From the NCBI RefSeq assembly GCF_000511355.1, contig NC_023135.1, forward strand, positions 1,080,371 to 1,144,370: a DNA stretch of 64,000 nucleotides, written 5' to 3'. Source of the stretch: Leisingera methylohalidivorans DSM 14336 (GTDB lineage: Bacteria > Pseudomonadota > Alphaproteobacteria > Rhodobacterales > Rhodobacteraceae). Shown piece by piece: positions 8,570-17,438 of this stretch. Position numbers and translations under genes: made by a program. Each line of letters opens with the position of its first letter. Positions within the stretch are counted from its first letter, which is position 1. The notes under the pieces were generated by a model. The model made no database searches and was not told where the DNA came from. It was given only the letters and a program-made list of their open reading frames with translations.

Positions 8570-8905
8570 AGTCGGACCTCCCAGCGGGCGGGGCGCGCAT
8601 CCTCCTGGCCGGCCCGGTGCAGTCCGCAGGAGGCGCAGACGGCACGGGTGGCTGCAGCGGACAACCGGCATGGCCTGTCCTGCCGGTAACGGCGGATCGT
8701 TGCCTCCCAGGGCCATTCTCACCGCTTTGCAGCATCCCGCGTCCGGCTGAAGTGCAGAATACCGCACTGCACCCGGCAAGGATACCGCCGGCGGGCGGAA
8801 CAAGGGGGCCTGGCCGGGCGCCGGCGCGCCCGGCCAGGCCCAACTGCGACGGTCAATCTTTGATTGGCCGGGAACAGGCGGGAGAGCCGCCGCCGCGGCA
8901 GGCGT
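8570..8905. other. Intergenic stretch; only a hairpin seen
   Basis: Between purD and the GNAT gene, both on the minus strand. I see no credible gene. A long perfect hairpin at 8806-8841 is the only clear structure. Confidence 0.6.
8806..8841 (-). terminator. Long GC hairpin after purD
   Basis: A perfect 15-bp stem (GGGCCTGGCCGGGCG and its complement) with a 6-base loop lies 65 bases beyond the purD stop. There is no strong T-run, so it may be a Rho-assisted or RNA-stabilising hairpin. Confidence 0.5.
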
Positions 8906-10171
8906 TCAGTCCAGCGCGCGCCAGCCGATGTCGCGGCGGAAGAAGCCTTGCGGCCACTCGACCCCGTCCACCATCGCATAGGCGCGGTCGCGGGCCTCCT
9001 GCAGGGTATCGCCGCGGGCGGTCACGTTCAGCACCCGGCCGCCGACGGCCAGCACCTTGCCGTCTTCGGCCTTGGTGCCGGCATGGAACACCATGTTGCT
9101 GCTGTCCTCGGGCAGCGCGTCCAGGCCCTTGATCTCGGTGCCTTTCTCATAAGATCCGGGATAGCCTTCGGCGGCCATCACCACCGTGATCGCGTGATCG
9201 TCGCCCCAGTTCACCTGCGCCTCGCCAAGCCGCCCTTCAGCCGCGGCATGCATCAGGTCCAGCGCCTGCGCGCCAAGCCGCATCATCAGCACCTGGCATT
9301 CCGGGTCGCCGAAACGGACGTTGTATTCCACCAGCCGGGGCAACCCGTCCTTGATCATCAGGCCGGCATAAAGCACCCCCTGATAGGGCATGCCGCGCTC
9401 TGCCATCACACGCATGGTGGGTTTCACGATCTCTTCCATGGCGCGGGCTTCGATCTCGGCGCTCAGCACCGGCGCGGGGGAATAGGCGCCCATGCCGCCG
9501 GTGTTGGGGCCGGTGTCGCCTTCGCCCACCCGCTTGTGGTCCTGGGCCGAGCCGATCGCCAGCACGTCCTCGCCATCCACCAGCACAAACAAAGAGGCCT
9601 CTTCGCCTTCCATGAATTCCTCGATCACCACCTCGGCGCCGGCGCCGCCGAAGGCGCCGCCGAACATGTCGTCGATGGCGGCGATGGCCTCCGCCTCGGT
9701 CATCGCGATGATCACGCCCTTGCCGGCAGCCAGCCCGTCGGCCTTGACCACGGTCGGCGCGCCATGTTTGCGCACATGGGCCTTGGCGGCCTCTGCATCG
9801 GTGAAATGGCCATAGGCGGCAGTGGGCGCGCCCGCCGCGTCGCAGACTTCCTTGGTGAAGCTTTTGGAGGCTTCCAGCCGGGCTGCCGCCTCAGACGGGC
9901 CGAACACCAGCAATCCTGCGGCGCGCAGCCGGTCGGCAACCCCAGCGGCCAAGGGCGCCTCGGGGCCGATGATCGCGAAATCAATGGCGTTTTCCTCGGC
10001 AAACGCCGCCACCGCGCCGCCGTCCTCGATGTCAAATGATGCGCAATCGGCGATCTGCGCGATCCCGGCATTGCCCGGCGCCACGATCAGCTTGTCGCAT
10101 TTGGGGTTCTGCATCACCGCCCAGGCCAGTGCATGTTCACGCCCGCCGCTGCCAAGGATAAGGATGTTCAT
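8906..10171 (-). CDS. purD: Phosphoribosylamine-glycine ligase (GAR synthetase)
   Basis: Catalyses ATP-dependent ligation of 5-phosphoribosylamine and glycine, the second step of de novo purine synthesis. The 421-residue length is normal. The protein starts MNILILGSGGREHALAW (N-terminal Rossmann-like domain), has the ATP-grasp core (about 105-310, with VVKADGLAAGKGV and the GGMGAYSP loop) and the RFGDPE(C/T)Q metal-binding motif. It is divergent from xseA, which starts 136 bases away on the plus strand; this purD/xseA head-to-head order is seen in related genomes. All expected motifs are intact. Confidence 0.97.
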   Translation of the reverse strand: MNILILGSGGREHALAWAVMQNPKCDKLIVAPGNAGIAQIADCASFDIEDGGAVAAFAEENAIDFAIIGPEAPLAAGVADRLRAAGLLVFGPSEAAARLEASKSFTKEVCDAAGAPTAAYGHFTDAEAAKAHVRKHGAPTVVKADGLAAGKGVIIAMTEAEAIAAIDDMFGGAFGGAGAEVVIEEFMEGEEASLFVLVDGEDVLAIGSAQDHKRVGEGDTGPNTGGMGAYSPAPVLSAEIEARAMEEIVKPTMRVMAERGMPYQGVLYAGLMIKDGLPRLVEYNVRFGDPECQVLMMRLGAQALDLMHAAAEGRLGEAQVNWGDDHAITVVMAAEGYPGSYEKGTEIKGLDALPEDSSNMVFHAGTKAEDGKVLAVGGRVLNVTARGDTLQEARDRAYAMVDGVEWPQGFFRRDIGWRALD

Positions 10172-10306
10172 CTGCGTCTACTCCGATCTGACTGAGCCGA
10201 GAGCCGCCCCGGTCCTGTCCGGGGCTTGCCTTGCTTGCGGCGGGTTCTATGCTGCGCGCGAATTCAAAACAAGACCAGCCGCAAGCCGCAGGAGAGCAGC
10301 CCCGTC

Positions 10307-11800
10307 ATGTCCGACCTGTTTGATGATCCAAAACCGGGGCAGAACGCGCCCGAATTCACCGTTTCGGAAATTTCCGGCGAGGTGAAGCGCACGCTGGAGG
10401 GCACCTTCGGCCGCATCCGGGTGAAAGGCGAAGTGGGCCGGGTGTTCAAGGCGCGCTCCGGCCATCTCTATTACGACATCAAGGACGACCGGTCGGTGCT
10501 GGCCTGCACCACCTGGAAGGGGCAGGTCTCCAGCCTGTCGGTGGTGCCCGAGGAAGGGCTGGAGGTGGTGGTCACCGGCCGGCTGACCGCCTTTGGCGCC
10601 CAGTCGAAATACAATATGAACGTCGACGAGGTTGCGGTTGCGGGGCAGGGCGCGCTGATGGCGCTGCTGGAAAAGCGCAAGAAACAGCTGGAGGCAGAGG
10701 GGCTGTTTGCGCCCGGGCGCAAAAAGCCGCTGCCCTATCTGCCGCAGATCATCGGGGTGGTGACCTCGCCCTCCGGCGCGGTGATCCGCGACATCCTGCA
10801 TCGCTTGCGCGACCGCTTCCCGCGCAAGGTGCTGGTCTGGCCGGTGGCGGTGCAGGGACAGAACTGCGCGCCCGAAGTGGCCCGCGCCATCGACGGCTTC
10901 AACCGCCTGACACCGGGCGGCGCACTGCCGCGGCCGGACCTGATCATTGTCGCCCGCGGCGGCGGCTCGATCGAGGATTTGTGGGGTTTCAACGAAGAAA
11001 TTGTCGCCCGCGCCGCGGCGGCGTCGCAGATCCCGCTGATCTCCGCCGTGGGGCATGAGACGGATACCACGCTGATCGACTTTGTCTCGGACCGCCGGGC
11101 GCCGACCCCGACGGCGGCGGCGGAACTTGCTGTGCCGGTGCGGCTGGAACTGATGGCCTGGGCCGAGACCCAGGGGGCGCGGCTGACCCGCGCCGCCGGC
11201 CAGGCGGTGCAGCAGCGCCGTCAGCGGCTGAATGATCTGGCGCGCGCGCTGCCCAGGCCCGATACCCTGCTGGAAACCCCGCGCCAGCGGCTTGACCGGA
11301 TTGCCGACCGGCTGCCGGGCGCGCTGATCTCCGGGGTGCAGCGCCGCCGGGTGCATCTGAGCGAAACAGCCGCCTCCCTGCGCCCTGCCACCCTGCGCCA
11401 GCTGGTGCAGGGGCGCCGCGACCGGTTGCAAAACCTGTCCTCCCGCCTGACCCTGCGGCCGATCCGGCGCGAGATCACCGCCCGCAGAGACGCGCTGGGC
11501 CATCTGGCGCAACGGCTGGATGCGGCGCAGTCGCTGCGTCTCAACCGCCAGCGCCAGACCCTCTCGGCCGCAGGCCGCCAGCTGGAGATCCTCAGCTACA
11601 AGGCGACGCTGGAGCGCGGCTATGCGGTGGTGCGTTCAGGGGCCGGGATCCTCACCACCAAGGCCGCTGCGGCCCAGGCCGGCCCGCTGCAGATCGAATT
11701 TGCCGACGGCATTCTGGACCTGGAGGCGGGCACTGCGGATCCGGCTTCCCAGACCGCCGCAGCGAAACCGTCCGGCGGCGGCCAGGGCTCGCTGTCCTAG
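10307..11800 (+). CDS. xseA: Exodeoxyribonuclease VII large subunit
   Basis: Large subunit of the cytoplasmic nuclease that degrades single-stranded DNA from both ends with XseB (not in this window). The 497-residue protein has an N-terminal OB-fold (about 10-105; GEVKRTLEGTFGRIRVKGEV), the catalytic domain (about 125-310; GVVTSPSGAVIRDI, IIVARGGGSIEDLWGFNEE, SAVGHETDTTLIDFVSD) and a long coiled-coil arm to about 460. The ATG at 10307 begins the usual N-terminus and is preceded by AGGAG at a rather long distance. Divergent to purD. Confidence 0.96.
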   Translation: MSDLFDDPKPGQNAPEFTVSEISGEVKRTLEGTFGRIRVKGEVGRVFKARSGHLYYDIKDDRSVLACTTWKGQVSSLSVVPEEGLEVVVTGRLTAFGAQSKYNMNVDEVAVAGQGALMALLEKRKKQLEAEGLFAPGRKKPLPYLPQIIGVVTSPSGAVIRDILHRLRDRFPRKVLVWPVAVQGQNCAPEVARAIDGFNRLTPGGALPRPDLIIVARGGGSIEDLWGFNEEIVARAAAASQIPLISAVGHETDTTLIDFVSDRRAPTPTAAAELAVPVRLELMAWAETQGARLTRAAGQAVQQRRQRLNDLARALPRPDTLLETPRQRLDRIADRLPGALISGVQRRRVHLSETAASLRPATLRQLVQGRRDRLQNLSSRLTLRPIRREITARRDALGHLAQRLDAAQSLRLNRQRQTLSAAGRQLEILSYKATLERGYAVVRSGAGILTTKAAAAQAGPLQIEFADGILDLEAGTADPASQTAAAKPSGGGQGSLS

Positions 11801-11841
11801 CTTCTTTGCGGTCTGAAATACTCACTGCGCCGGAGCAGGCC

Positions 11842-12240
11842 TCAGACACCGGCGTCAGGGCCGTAGCACAGCATTTTCTCGCCGATGTCTTCGGCCTCGT
11901 ACAATTCGGTCGAGGCCGGGTCATCTTCGAACCGGGCGGTCAGCCCGCCGGGGGCGAGTTCAAAGCTCCAGCACTGCGGATCGCCCCGGTTTTCATAGAT
12001 AAAACAGATCCGGCCTGCGTCCTCGTACCAGCTGCCCTCCTGGCATCTGCCGTCCAGAAAGGACCAGATCACCCGCCGGCCGGGCAGGTAGCGCTCCACC
12101 CCGTACATGCTGCCGCCAAAACCGTAGAACAGGGTGCGGCCCTGGGTATAGCGGTCGAATTGTTCGGCGTTCAGCGGCTCGGCAGCCAGCAGCGGCCCGT
12201 TGAGGGCGGCAATCAGGGGAATCAGCATCAGACAGCGCAT
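11842..12240 (-). CDS. Secreted hypothetical protein
   Basis: A 132-residue protein with a cleavable signal peptide (MRCLMLIPLIAALNGPLLAA), so probably periplasmic. The mature part has paired aromatic/Gly features (TLFYGFGGSMYGVERYLPG, WSFLDGRCQEGSWYEDAG) and four cysteines that could form disulphides. I do not recognise the family; it looks like one of the small conserved periplasmic proteins of Rhodobacteraceae. The ATG at 12240 is chosen because the signal peptide begins there; the frame runs further 5' without support. It lies convergent to xseA. Confidence 0.6.
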   Translation of the reverse strand: MRCLMLIPLIAALNGPLLAAEPLNAEQFDRYTQGRTLFYGFGGSMYGVERYLPGRRVIWSFLDGRCQEGSWYEDAGRICFIYENRGDPQCWSFELAPGGLTARFEDDPASTELYEAEDIGEKMLCYGPDAGV

Positions 12241-12450
12241 GGGTCCACTGTGCCAGAGTGTGCGGGTCGCGGCCAAGGGAAACACACGGGGTTGCAATCA
12301 GGCCGCAACCGGGCAGCAACCGGGCCGCAAGCGGGACATAAGCGGGGCGCAAAGCCGGGCGGCGCTGACATGGCTCCCGCTTGGTCACCTTTGACACCGG
12401 AGGGGGAGTTGCCGCCAACTGACGCAAACAGGCAGGGAGGCAGGACCGTG

Positions 12451-13104
12451 ATGATGCAAGCGACAGCAGCAGGTGTAGGGGCAGGGGCAGGGGCCGCGCT
12501 CTGCGCCGCCGGGTATCTGGGTCTGACCGCGCAGCCGCCCGGTATTCTGCGCAGCCTGGCCAAAACCGCGGCGGTCGCGCTTTTGGCGCTTGGCGCCGGC
12601 ATGGCGGGGGCGCCGCTGCTGCTGGTGCTGGCGCTGGGTCTTTGCGCCCTGGGGGATCTGTTCCTGTCACGCGACGGCGACGGCGCCTTTATCGCGGGCG
12701 TGGGGGCCTTTGCCGCAGGGCATCTGGCTTATGCGGCGCTGTTCCTGACCCGTGCGGACAGCGATCCTGCCCGGCTCCTGCAGCTGCCGGCTGCGCTGGG
12801 TGCGGCCGGGCTGCTGGGGCTTGGCCTGATCATGGCGCGGGTTCTGGCACCGCGGGCCGGCGCGCTGAAGGGGCCGGTGCTGGTCTATATCCCGGTCATC
12901 CTTGGCATGGGGGCGGCGGCGCTGACCCTGCCATCCGGCACCTGGGTCTTTGCCGCGGCCTGCGCCTTTATGCTGTCGGACATGATCCTGGCCGCGGAAA
13001 CCTTTGTGCTGAGCGCAAAGCACCCGCTGCGGCGGATCACGCCCTATGCGGTCTGGCTGCTTTACTGGGGCGCGCAAGCAGGGTTTTTTGCTATATTTTC
13101 CTGA
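12451..13104 (+). CDS. YhhN/TMEM86-family membrane protein (lysoplasmalogenase-like)
   Basis: A 217-residue protein of about eight hydrophobic helices matching the YhhN family, with the conserved GDLFLSR and ACAFMLSDMILA acidic/polar signatures within helices. Animal TMEM86B and a Legionella homologue cleave the vinyl-ether bond of lysoplasmalogens; the bacterial role here is uncertain. A GTG at 12448 and an ATG at 12451 both suit the GGGAGG site at 12435-12440. ftsY follows 77 bases downstream on the same strand, without an obvious terminator between. Confidence 0.8.
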   Translation: MMQATAAGVGAGAGAALCAAGYLGLTAQPPGILRSLAKTAAVALLALGAGMAGAPLLLVLALGLCALGDLFLSRDGDGAFIAGVGAFAAGHLAYAALFLTRADSDPARLLQLPAALGAAGLLGLGLIMARVLAPRAGALKGPVLVYIPVILGMGAAALTLPSGTWVFAAACAFMLSDMILAAETFVLSAKHPLRRITPYAVWLLYWGAQAGFFAIFS

Positions 13105-13181
13105 TGCGCAGGACGCCTTGCGCTTTGCACTCCGGCGCAATCCGCATTAGGTGGGGTGCAGACCCTTTTGCGGAGACCAAG

Positions 13182-14360
13182 ATGGCGTTTTTCTCAAAGC
13201 TCAAGGAGCGGCTGTTCAAATCCTCCTCCAAGCTCGAGCAGGGGCTCGATGCGATTGTCGAGGAGGGGGCGGAGGACAGTGCAGCCGAGGCAGTGGAAGC
13301 CCTGGCGGACGCGCCCGCTGTCACGCCTGAACAGCCGGCCCCGGCGCCTGTGCCGCAGCCTGTGCCGCAACCGGACCCTGAGGCAGAACCAGCGCCTGAA
13401 CCGGCGCCGCAGCCTGCCTCCGCAGCGGAAACTGCACCGGCAGCGGAATCTGCACCTGAACCGGAGAAGAAAGCGCCGGGCCTGCTGGGCCGTCTGATGG
13501 GCCGCGGCAGTGCCGCCGAGCCGCGCCGGGCGCTGGATGACGACATGCTGGAGCAGCTGGAAGAGCTGCTGATTGCCGCCGACATGGGGGTCGACACGGC
13601 GCTGCGCGTCACCGCCAATCTGGCCGAGGGCCGGATGGGAAAGCGGGTGTCCTCGCGCGAGATCAAGGAACTCTTGGCGCAGGAAATCGCCCGCATCATG
13701 GAGCCGGTGGCCAAGCCGCTGCCGATCTACGCCAAACGCCCGCAGGTGGTGCTGGTGGTGGGCGTCAACGGCTCGGGCAAGACCACCACCATCGGCAAGC
13801 TGGCCAGCCAGTTCAAGGGCGCCGGCAAAAAGGTGGTGATCGCTGCAGGCGACACCTTCCGCGCCGCGGCTGTTGAACAGCTGCAGGTCTGGGGCGACCG
13901 TGCGGGCGTGCCGGTGCTGACCGCCCCGGAAGGTTCGGACCCGGCCTCGCTGGCGTTCGACGCGATGACGAAAGCGCAGGAAGAGGGCGCCGATCTTCTG
14001 ATGATCGACACCGCAGGCCGGCTGCAGAACCGCGCCGACCTGATGGAGGAGCTGTCGAAAATTGTCCGGGTGATCCGCAAGAAGGATGAAACCGCCCCGC
14101 ATAATACGCTTCTGGTGCTGGATGCGACCACTGGCCAGAACGCGCTGTCGCAGGTGGGCACCTTCCAGAAACTGGCCGATGTCTCGGGCCTGGTGATGAC
14201 CAAGCTGGACGGCACCGCCAAGGGCGGCGTGCTGGTCGCGCTGGCGGACAAATTCGGCCTGCCGATCCACGCCATCGGTGTGGGGGAGCAGATCGACGAC
14301 CTCGCCCCTTTTGATCCGGAAGACTTTGCTGCGGCTCTCACCGGTCTTGAAACCCGATGA
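13182..14360 (+). CDS. ftsY: Signal recognition particle receptor FtsY
   Basis: The SRP receptor GTPase that docks ribosome-SRP complexes at the inner membrane for co-translational insertion. The 392-residue protein has a short basic N-terminal membrane-targeting helix (MAFFSKLKERLFKSSSKLEQ), an acidic Pro/Ala/Glu-rich A region (about 30-100, with many PxPxP and EPAPEP units), the N domain (about 115-185) and the G domain. The P-loop GVNGSGKTTT starts at residue 194, with DTFRAAA, DTAGR and TKLDGTAKGG following. The start at 13182 is supported by CGGAGA upstream. Confidence 0.97.
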   Translation: MAFFSKLKERLFKSSSKLEQGLDAIVEEGAEDSAAEAVEALADAPAVTPEQPAPAPVPQPVPQPDPEAEPAPEPAPQPASAAETAPAAESAPEPEKKAPGLLGRLMGRGSAAEPRRALDDDMLEQLEELLIAADMGVDTALRVTANLAEGRMGKRVSSREIKELLAQEIARIMEPVAKPLPIYAKRPQVVLVVGVNGSGKTTTIGKLASQFKGAGKKVVIAAGDTFRAAAVEQLQVWGDRAGVPVLTAPEGSDPASLAFDAMTKAQEEGADLLMIDTAGRLQNRADLMEELSKIVRVIRKKDETAPHNTLLVLDATTGQNALSQVGTFQKLADVSGLVMTKLDGTAKGGVLVALADKFGLPIHAIGVGEQIDDLAPFDPEDFAAALTGLETR

Positions 14361-14373
14361 GAGCTGCGCCCGG

Positions 14374-14868
14374 TTACCGGGTGCCCATCCAGTGCTCCAG
14401 CACCCGCATCAGGATCAGCACCGCAAGCACCAGCGCGGTGGCCAGCGCTGCCAAGGCGATCTCGCCGCTGCCGCAGCTGAGCCCGATGGCGCCGGTCAGC
14501 CAGAGCGAGGCCCCGGTGGTGACATTGCGCACTTCGCCGCCGGAGGAAAAGATCAGCCCCGCAGCGAGAAAGGCCACCCCTGCAGTCACCGCTTCGATCA
14601 GGCGGAGAGGGTCCACCCGCAGTGCATCGCCTGAGTTCATGAAGGGGGTTGCCGCCAGCTGCTGGCTGATCAGCATGAAGAGGCAGGCCGCCACGGACAC
14701 CAGCATATGGGTGCGCAGCCCGGCGGGCTTGTCGCGCAGTTCACGCTCGAACCCGATCACCCCGGCGAGCAGCAGCGCCGCGACCAGGCGAAACGCGGCA
14801 ACCGGGGCCGGCACCCCGCCGAACCCGTTTGCGAAATCCTGCCTCAGAGTGTCGCGTATGCTGTCCAT
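14374..14868 (-). CDS. MgtC/SapB-family membrane protein
   Basis: A 164-residue protein with four to five hydrophobic helices and the MgtC/SapB N-terminal signature (LLLAGVIGFERELRDKPAGLRTH, then GVAFLAAGLIF and VTTGASLWLTGAIGL). It lacks the C-terminal cytoplasmic domain of virulence-type MgtC, so it belongs to the short SapB-like type. The role may be membrane potential or magnesium homeostasis, but that is inferred from the family. It is convergent with ftsY (13 bases apart) and divergent to the EamA gene. Confidence 0.9.
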   Translation of the reverse strand: MDSIRDTLRQDFANGFGGVPAPVAAFRLVAALLLAGVIGFERELRDKPAGLRTHMLVSVAACLFMLISQQLAATPFMNSGDALRVDPLRLIEAVTAGVAFLAAGLIFSSGGEVRNVTTGASLWLTGAIGLSCGSGEIALAALATALVLAVLILMRVLEHWMGTR

Positions 14869-14919
14869 GATCCCTGACGCCAGTCGATTTCCACCCTGCC
14901 GGCCAACAGGAAATCCGGC

Positions 14920-15822
14920 ATGAGCGAATGGCTGATTTCACTGGAAGGCACCGCGGCCGGGCATCAGGCGGCGCTGTATCTGGCGCTGATGGCCGCGGTG
15001 CTGCACGCGGTCTTCGGGGCGCTGCAAAAGGGCCGCCACGACCCCTGGCTGTCGCGCGGGGCCATCGACATTTCCTATGCCCTGATGGCAGCGCCGTTTG
15101 CGCTGTTCGTGGTGCCCTGGCCCGAGCCGCACATGTGGCTGATCTTCTTTGGCGCCTGGGTGATCCATGTGCTGTACAAGCTGTTCCAGGCGCTGGCCTA
15201 TACCAAGGGCGCCTATACGGTGGTCTACCCGGTGGTGCGCGGCACCGGGCCGCTGTTCACGGTGATCGGCGCCTACTGGCTGTTCGGCGAGGTCTTCACG
15301 GTGACGCAGTGGCTTGGTGTCGGGGTGCTGCTGGCCGGCATCTTCGGCCTTGCCATTTACAATTTCATCTTCCTGGTCTCCGCGCGGGAGACGCTGGGGA
15401 TTGCGCTGGTGCTGGCGGTGATCACCGGGCTGTTCGTGGCGCTGTATACCACCTATGACGCCTACGGCATCCGGGCGACCGCTGATCCCTTCACCTTCCT
15501 GGCCTGGTTCTTCATGATCGACGGGCTGGTGTTTCCGGTTATTGCCTTTGCCCGCTGGCGGCGGATGCCGGAGCCGCCGCCGCCGGGGCCGCTGATGGTC
15601 AAGGGGGTCTTCGGCGGGCTGGTGGCCTTTGCCTCCTTCGGGGCGGTGATGCTGGCGACCCGGCTTGACAAGGTGGGCGAGGCGGCGGTGCTGCGCGAGA
15701 CTTCCACCGTGTTTGCAGCGCTGATCGGCTGGCTGGTGCTGAAGGAAACCGTGGGCCCGCGGCGGATTGCGCTGATGGCTTTGATCGCGCTGGGCGCCGT
15801 GATAGTGGAAATGGGCGGCTGA
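14920..15822 (+). CDS. EamA/DMT-family transporter
   Basis: A 300-residue inner-membrane protein with about ten predicted helices in two EamA-type repeats (about 15-155 and 160-298). The helix with AYTKGAYTVVYPVVRGTGPLF and its second-half counterpart (RETSTVFAALIGWLVLKE) carry the family pattern. Substrates in this family are varied (amino acids, metabolites, toxic compounds), and nothing here narrows it. The yciB gene follows after 29 bases, so the two are probably co-transcribed. Confidence 0.88.
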   Translation: MSEWLISLEGTAAGHQAALYLALMAAVLHAVFGALQKGRHDPWLSRGAIDISYALMAAPFALFVVPWPEPHMWLIFFGAWVIHVLYKLFQALAYTKGAYTVVYPVVRGTGPLFTVIGAYWLFGEVFTVTQWLGVGVLLAGIFGLAIYNFIFLVSARETLGIALVLAVITGLFVALYTTYDAYGIRATADPFTFLAWFFMIDGLVFPVIAFARWRRMPEPPPPGPLMVKGVFGGLVAFASFGAVMLATRLDKVGEAAVLRETSTVFAALIGWLVLKETVGPRRIALMALIALGAVIVEMGG

Positions 15823-15851
15823 GACCGCGCGCAGAACTGACAGGAGGCCCC

Positions 15852-16466
15852 ATGGCCGGAAAGAAGATCAACCCGACCCTGAAGATGCTGCTCGAGCTGG
15901 GCCCGATCGTGCTGTTCTTCATCGGCTATCTGAAGCTGAAGGATGAGGTGTTTCTGATCGGCGGCAATGAATACAAGGGCTTCATCGTCATCACCGCCGC
16001 CTTTATCCCGCTGATGGCGGCATCGACGCTGGCCTTGTGGAAGCTGACCGGGCATCTGTCGCGGATGCAGTTTGCCACCCTGATCCTGGTGGTGCTGTTC
16101 GGCGGCATGTCGGTGTGGTTCAACGATGACCGCTTCATCAAGATGAAGCCGACGATGCTGTATCTGCTGTTCGGCGGGCTGCTGGGCATCGGCCTTATGC
16201 GCGGGCAAAGCTGGCTGAAGGTGGTGATGGAGGAAGTCATGCCGCTGCAGCAGCAAGGCTGGATGATCCTGACCCGGCGGCTGTGCGCGTTCTTTTTTGG
16301 CCTGGCTGTGGCCAATGAACTGATCTGGCGGACGCAAAGCACCGACACTTGGGTTTATTTCAAGACTTTCGGGCTGCCGGTGGCGATGTTTGCCTTCTTC
16401 ATGCTGCAAGGGCAGCTGTTTCAGAAATACGGCGCTGAGGAAGAAGAGGCCGAACCGGCGGAGTAA
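15852..16466 (+). CDS. yciB: Inner-membrane septation protein A family (YciB)
   Basis: A 204-residue protein with five to six hydrophobic helices and the YciB/IspZ family signatures: LLELGPIVLFFIGY near the N-terminus, a central FKMKPT-like FIKMKPTMLYLLFG, and the conserved NE(L/F)IWR followed by W near residue 160. YciB influences cell-envelope integrity and septation in enterobacteria through interaction with division proteins; the exact activity is unknown. The AGGAGG site upstream of the ATG at 15852 is strong. The C-terminus is acidic. Confidence 0.93.
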   Translation: MAGKKINPTLKMLLELGPIVLFFIGYLKLKDEVFLIGGNEYKGFIVITAAFIPLMAASTLALWKLTGHLSRMQFATLILVVLFGGMSVWFNDDRFIKMKPTMLYLLFGGLLGIGLMRGQSWLKVVMEEVMPLQQQGWMILTRRLCAFFFGLAVANELIWRTQSTDTWVYFKTFGLPVAMFAFFMLQGQLFQKYGAEEEEAEPAE

Positions 16467-16626
16467 CCGGCGCAGCCACCCTACGGAAATGGCGTTGAGG
16501 GCGGAGCCTGCCTGGGCTGGCGCGAATGCGCCTGTCCGTTTTGCCATAGCAAACCTTGGGTTTGACGGGCAGGCAGGCGCAGCCCGGCCTTTCGGCCGGA
16601 CCAAGCCTTGTGTTTTGTGCGATTGA

Positions 16627-17310
16627 TTACTTACCGAAAAGCACTTGCTGCGCCCTGGTGTCCGACCGGTCCGCGCGCAGGTCCGCATGCAGCGCCCGGC
16701 CGGCAATCACACCGGGGCGGGACCACATCTGATCCAGCCAGCGGGCCATATGCGGTTTGTCCTCCAGCGTCTGCTGCTGGCCTTCCCACAGCGACGCCCA
16801 GGGCCAGATAGCGATATCGGCAATCGTAAAATCCGGCCCGGCCACAAACACATTCTCTGCCAGCTGCCGGTCCAGCACGCCGTAGAGGCGGGCGACTTCC
16901 TTGCGGTAGCGGTCCTGCGCATAGGGCAGGTCTTCGGGGGCGTATTTCAGGAAATGATGCGCCTGGCCTGCCATCGGGCCGAGCCCGCCCATCTGCCACA
17001 TCAGCCATTGATCCACAGCCAGCCACGCGCGTTCATCCGCGCCGTAGAACCGGCCGGCCTTGCGGGCGAGATACTGCAGAATGGCGCCGCTTTCGAACAG
17101 CGAAACCGGTGTGCCGCCGGGGCCGTCCGGGTCCGTAATCGCGGGCATCCGGTTGTTGGGGGAGAGCTTCAGGAACTCCGGTGCGAACTGATCCCCCTTG
17201 CCGATGTCGATCAGCGTCGCCTCGTACGGCAGGCCCATTTCCTCCAACGCTATGGAGATTTTCCAGCCGTTGGGCGTGGGCCAGTAGTAAAGCCGGATCG
17301 GTTCCTGCAT
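16627..17310 (-). CDS. Glutathione S-transferase, nu-class-like (YfcG/YghU type)
   Basis: A 227-residue two-domain protein: a thioredoxin-like N-domain (about 1-85; PNGWKISIALEEMGLPYE, LSPNNRMPAI, and the glutathione-contacting SLFESGAILQYLA) and an all-helical C-domain with the FTIADIAIWPW N-capping motif. The TPNGWK segment in place of a catalytic Tyr/Ser/Cys is typical of nu-class bacterial GSTs, several of which have disulphide-reductase activity. The substrate is unknown. The GntR gene ends 129 bases upstream on the same strand. Confidence 0.92.
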   Translation of the reverse strand: MQEPIRLYYWPTPNGWKISIALEEMGLPYEATLIDIGKGDQFAPEFLKLSPNNRMPAITDPDGPGGTPVSLFESGAILQYLARKAGRFYGADERAWLAVDQWLMWQMGGLGPMAGQAHHFLKYAPEDLPYAQDRYRKEVARLYGVLDRQLAENVFVAGPDFTIADIAIWPWASLWEGQQQTLEDKPHMARWLDQMWSRPGVIAGRALHADLRADRSDTRAQQVLFGK

Positions 17311-17438
17311 CTGTTTTCTCCGTCAGGTTGTCCGGCTACAGGAACACGGCAGGCGCCGGGCATGCAAGAGGCGGCTGCTCTCCCGCCGTCGTGACCGTTC
17401 CGGCCCCGGCCGGTTTACAGCGCGGCGGGATGCGGAGG

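Noticed and set aside
12642..13181. An ftsY start up to 180 codons upstream of the chosen ATG
   Set aside because: That part overlaps the membrane-protein gene in another frame and does not look like FtsY; the normal MAFFSKLKERLF start with a ribosome site is at 13182.
16540..16625. Hairpin around CCGGCCTTTCGGCCGG as a yciB terminator
   Set aside because: Short, imperfect and without a T-run; too weak to list as a feature.
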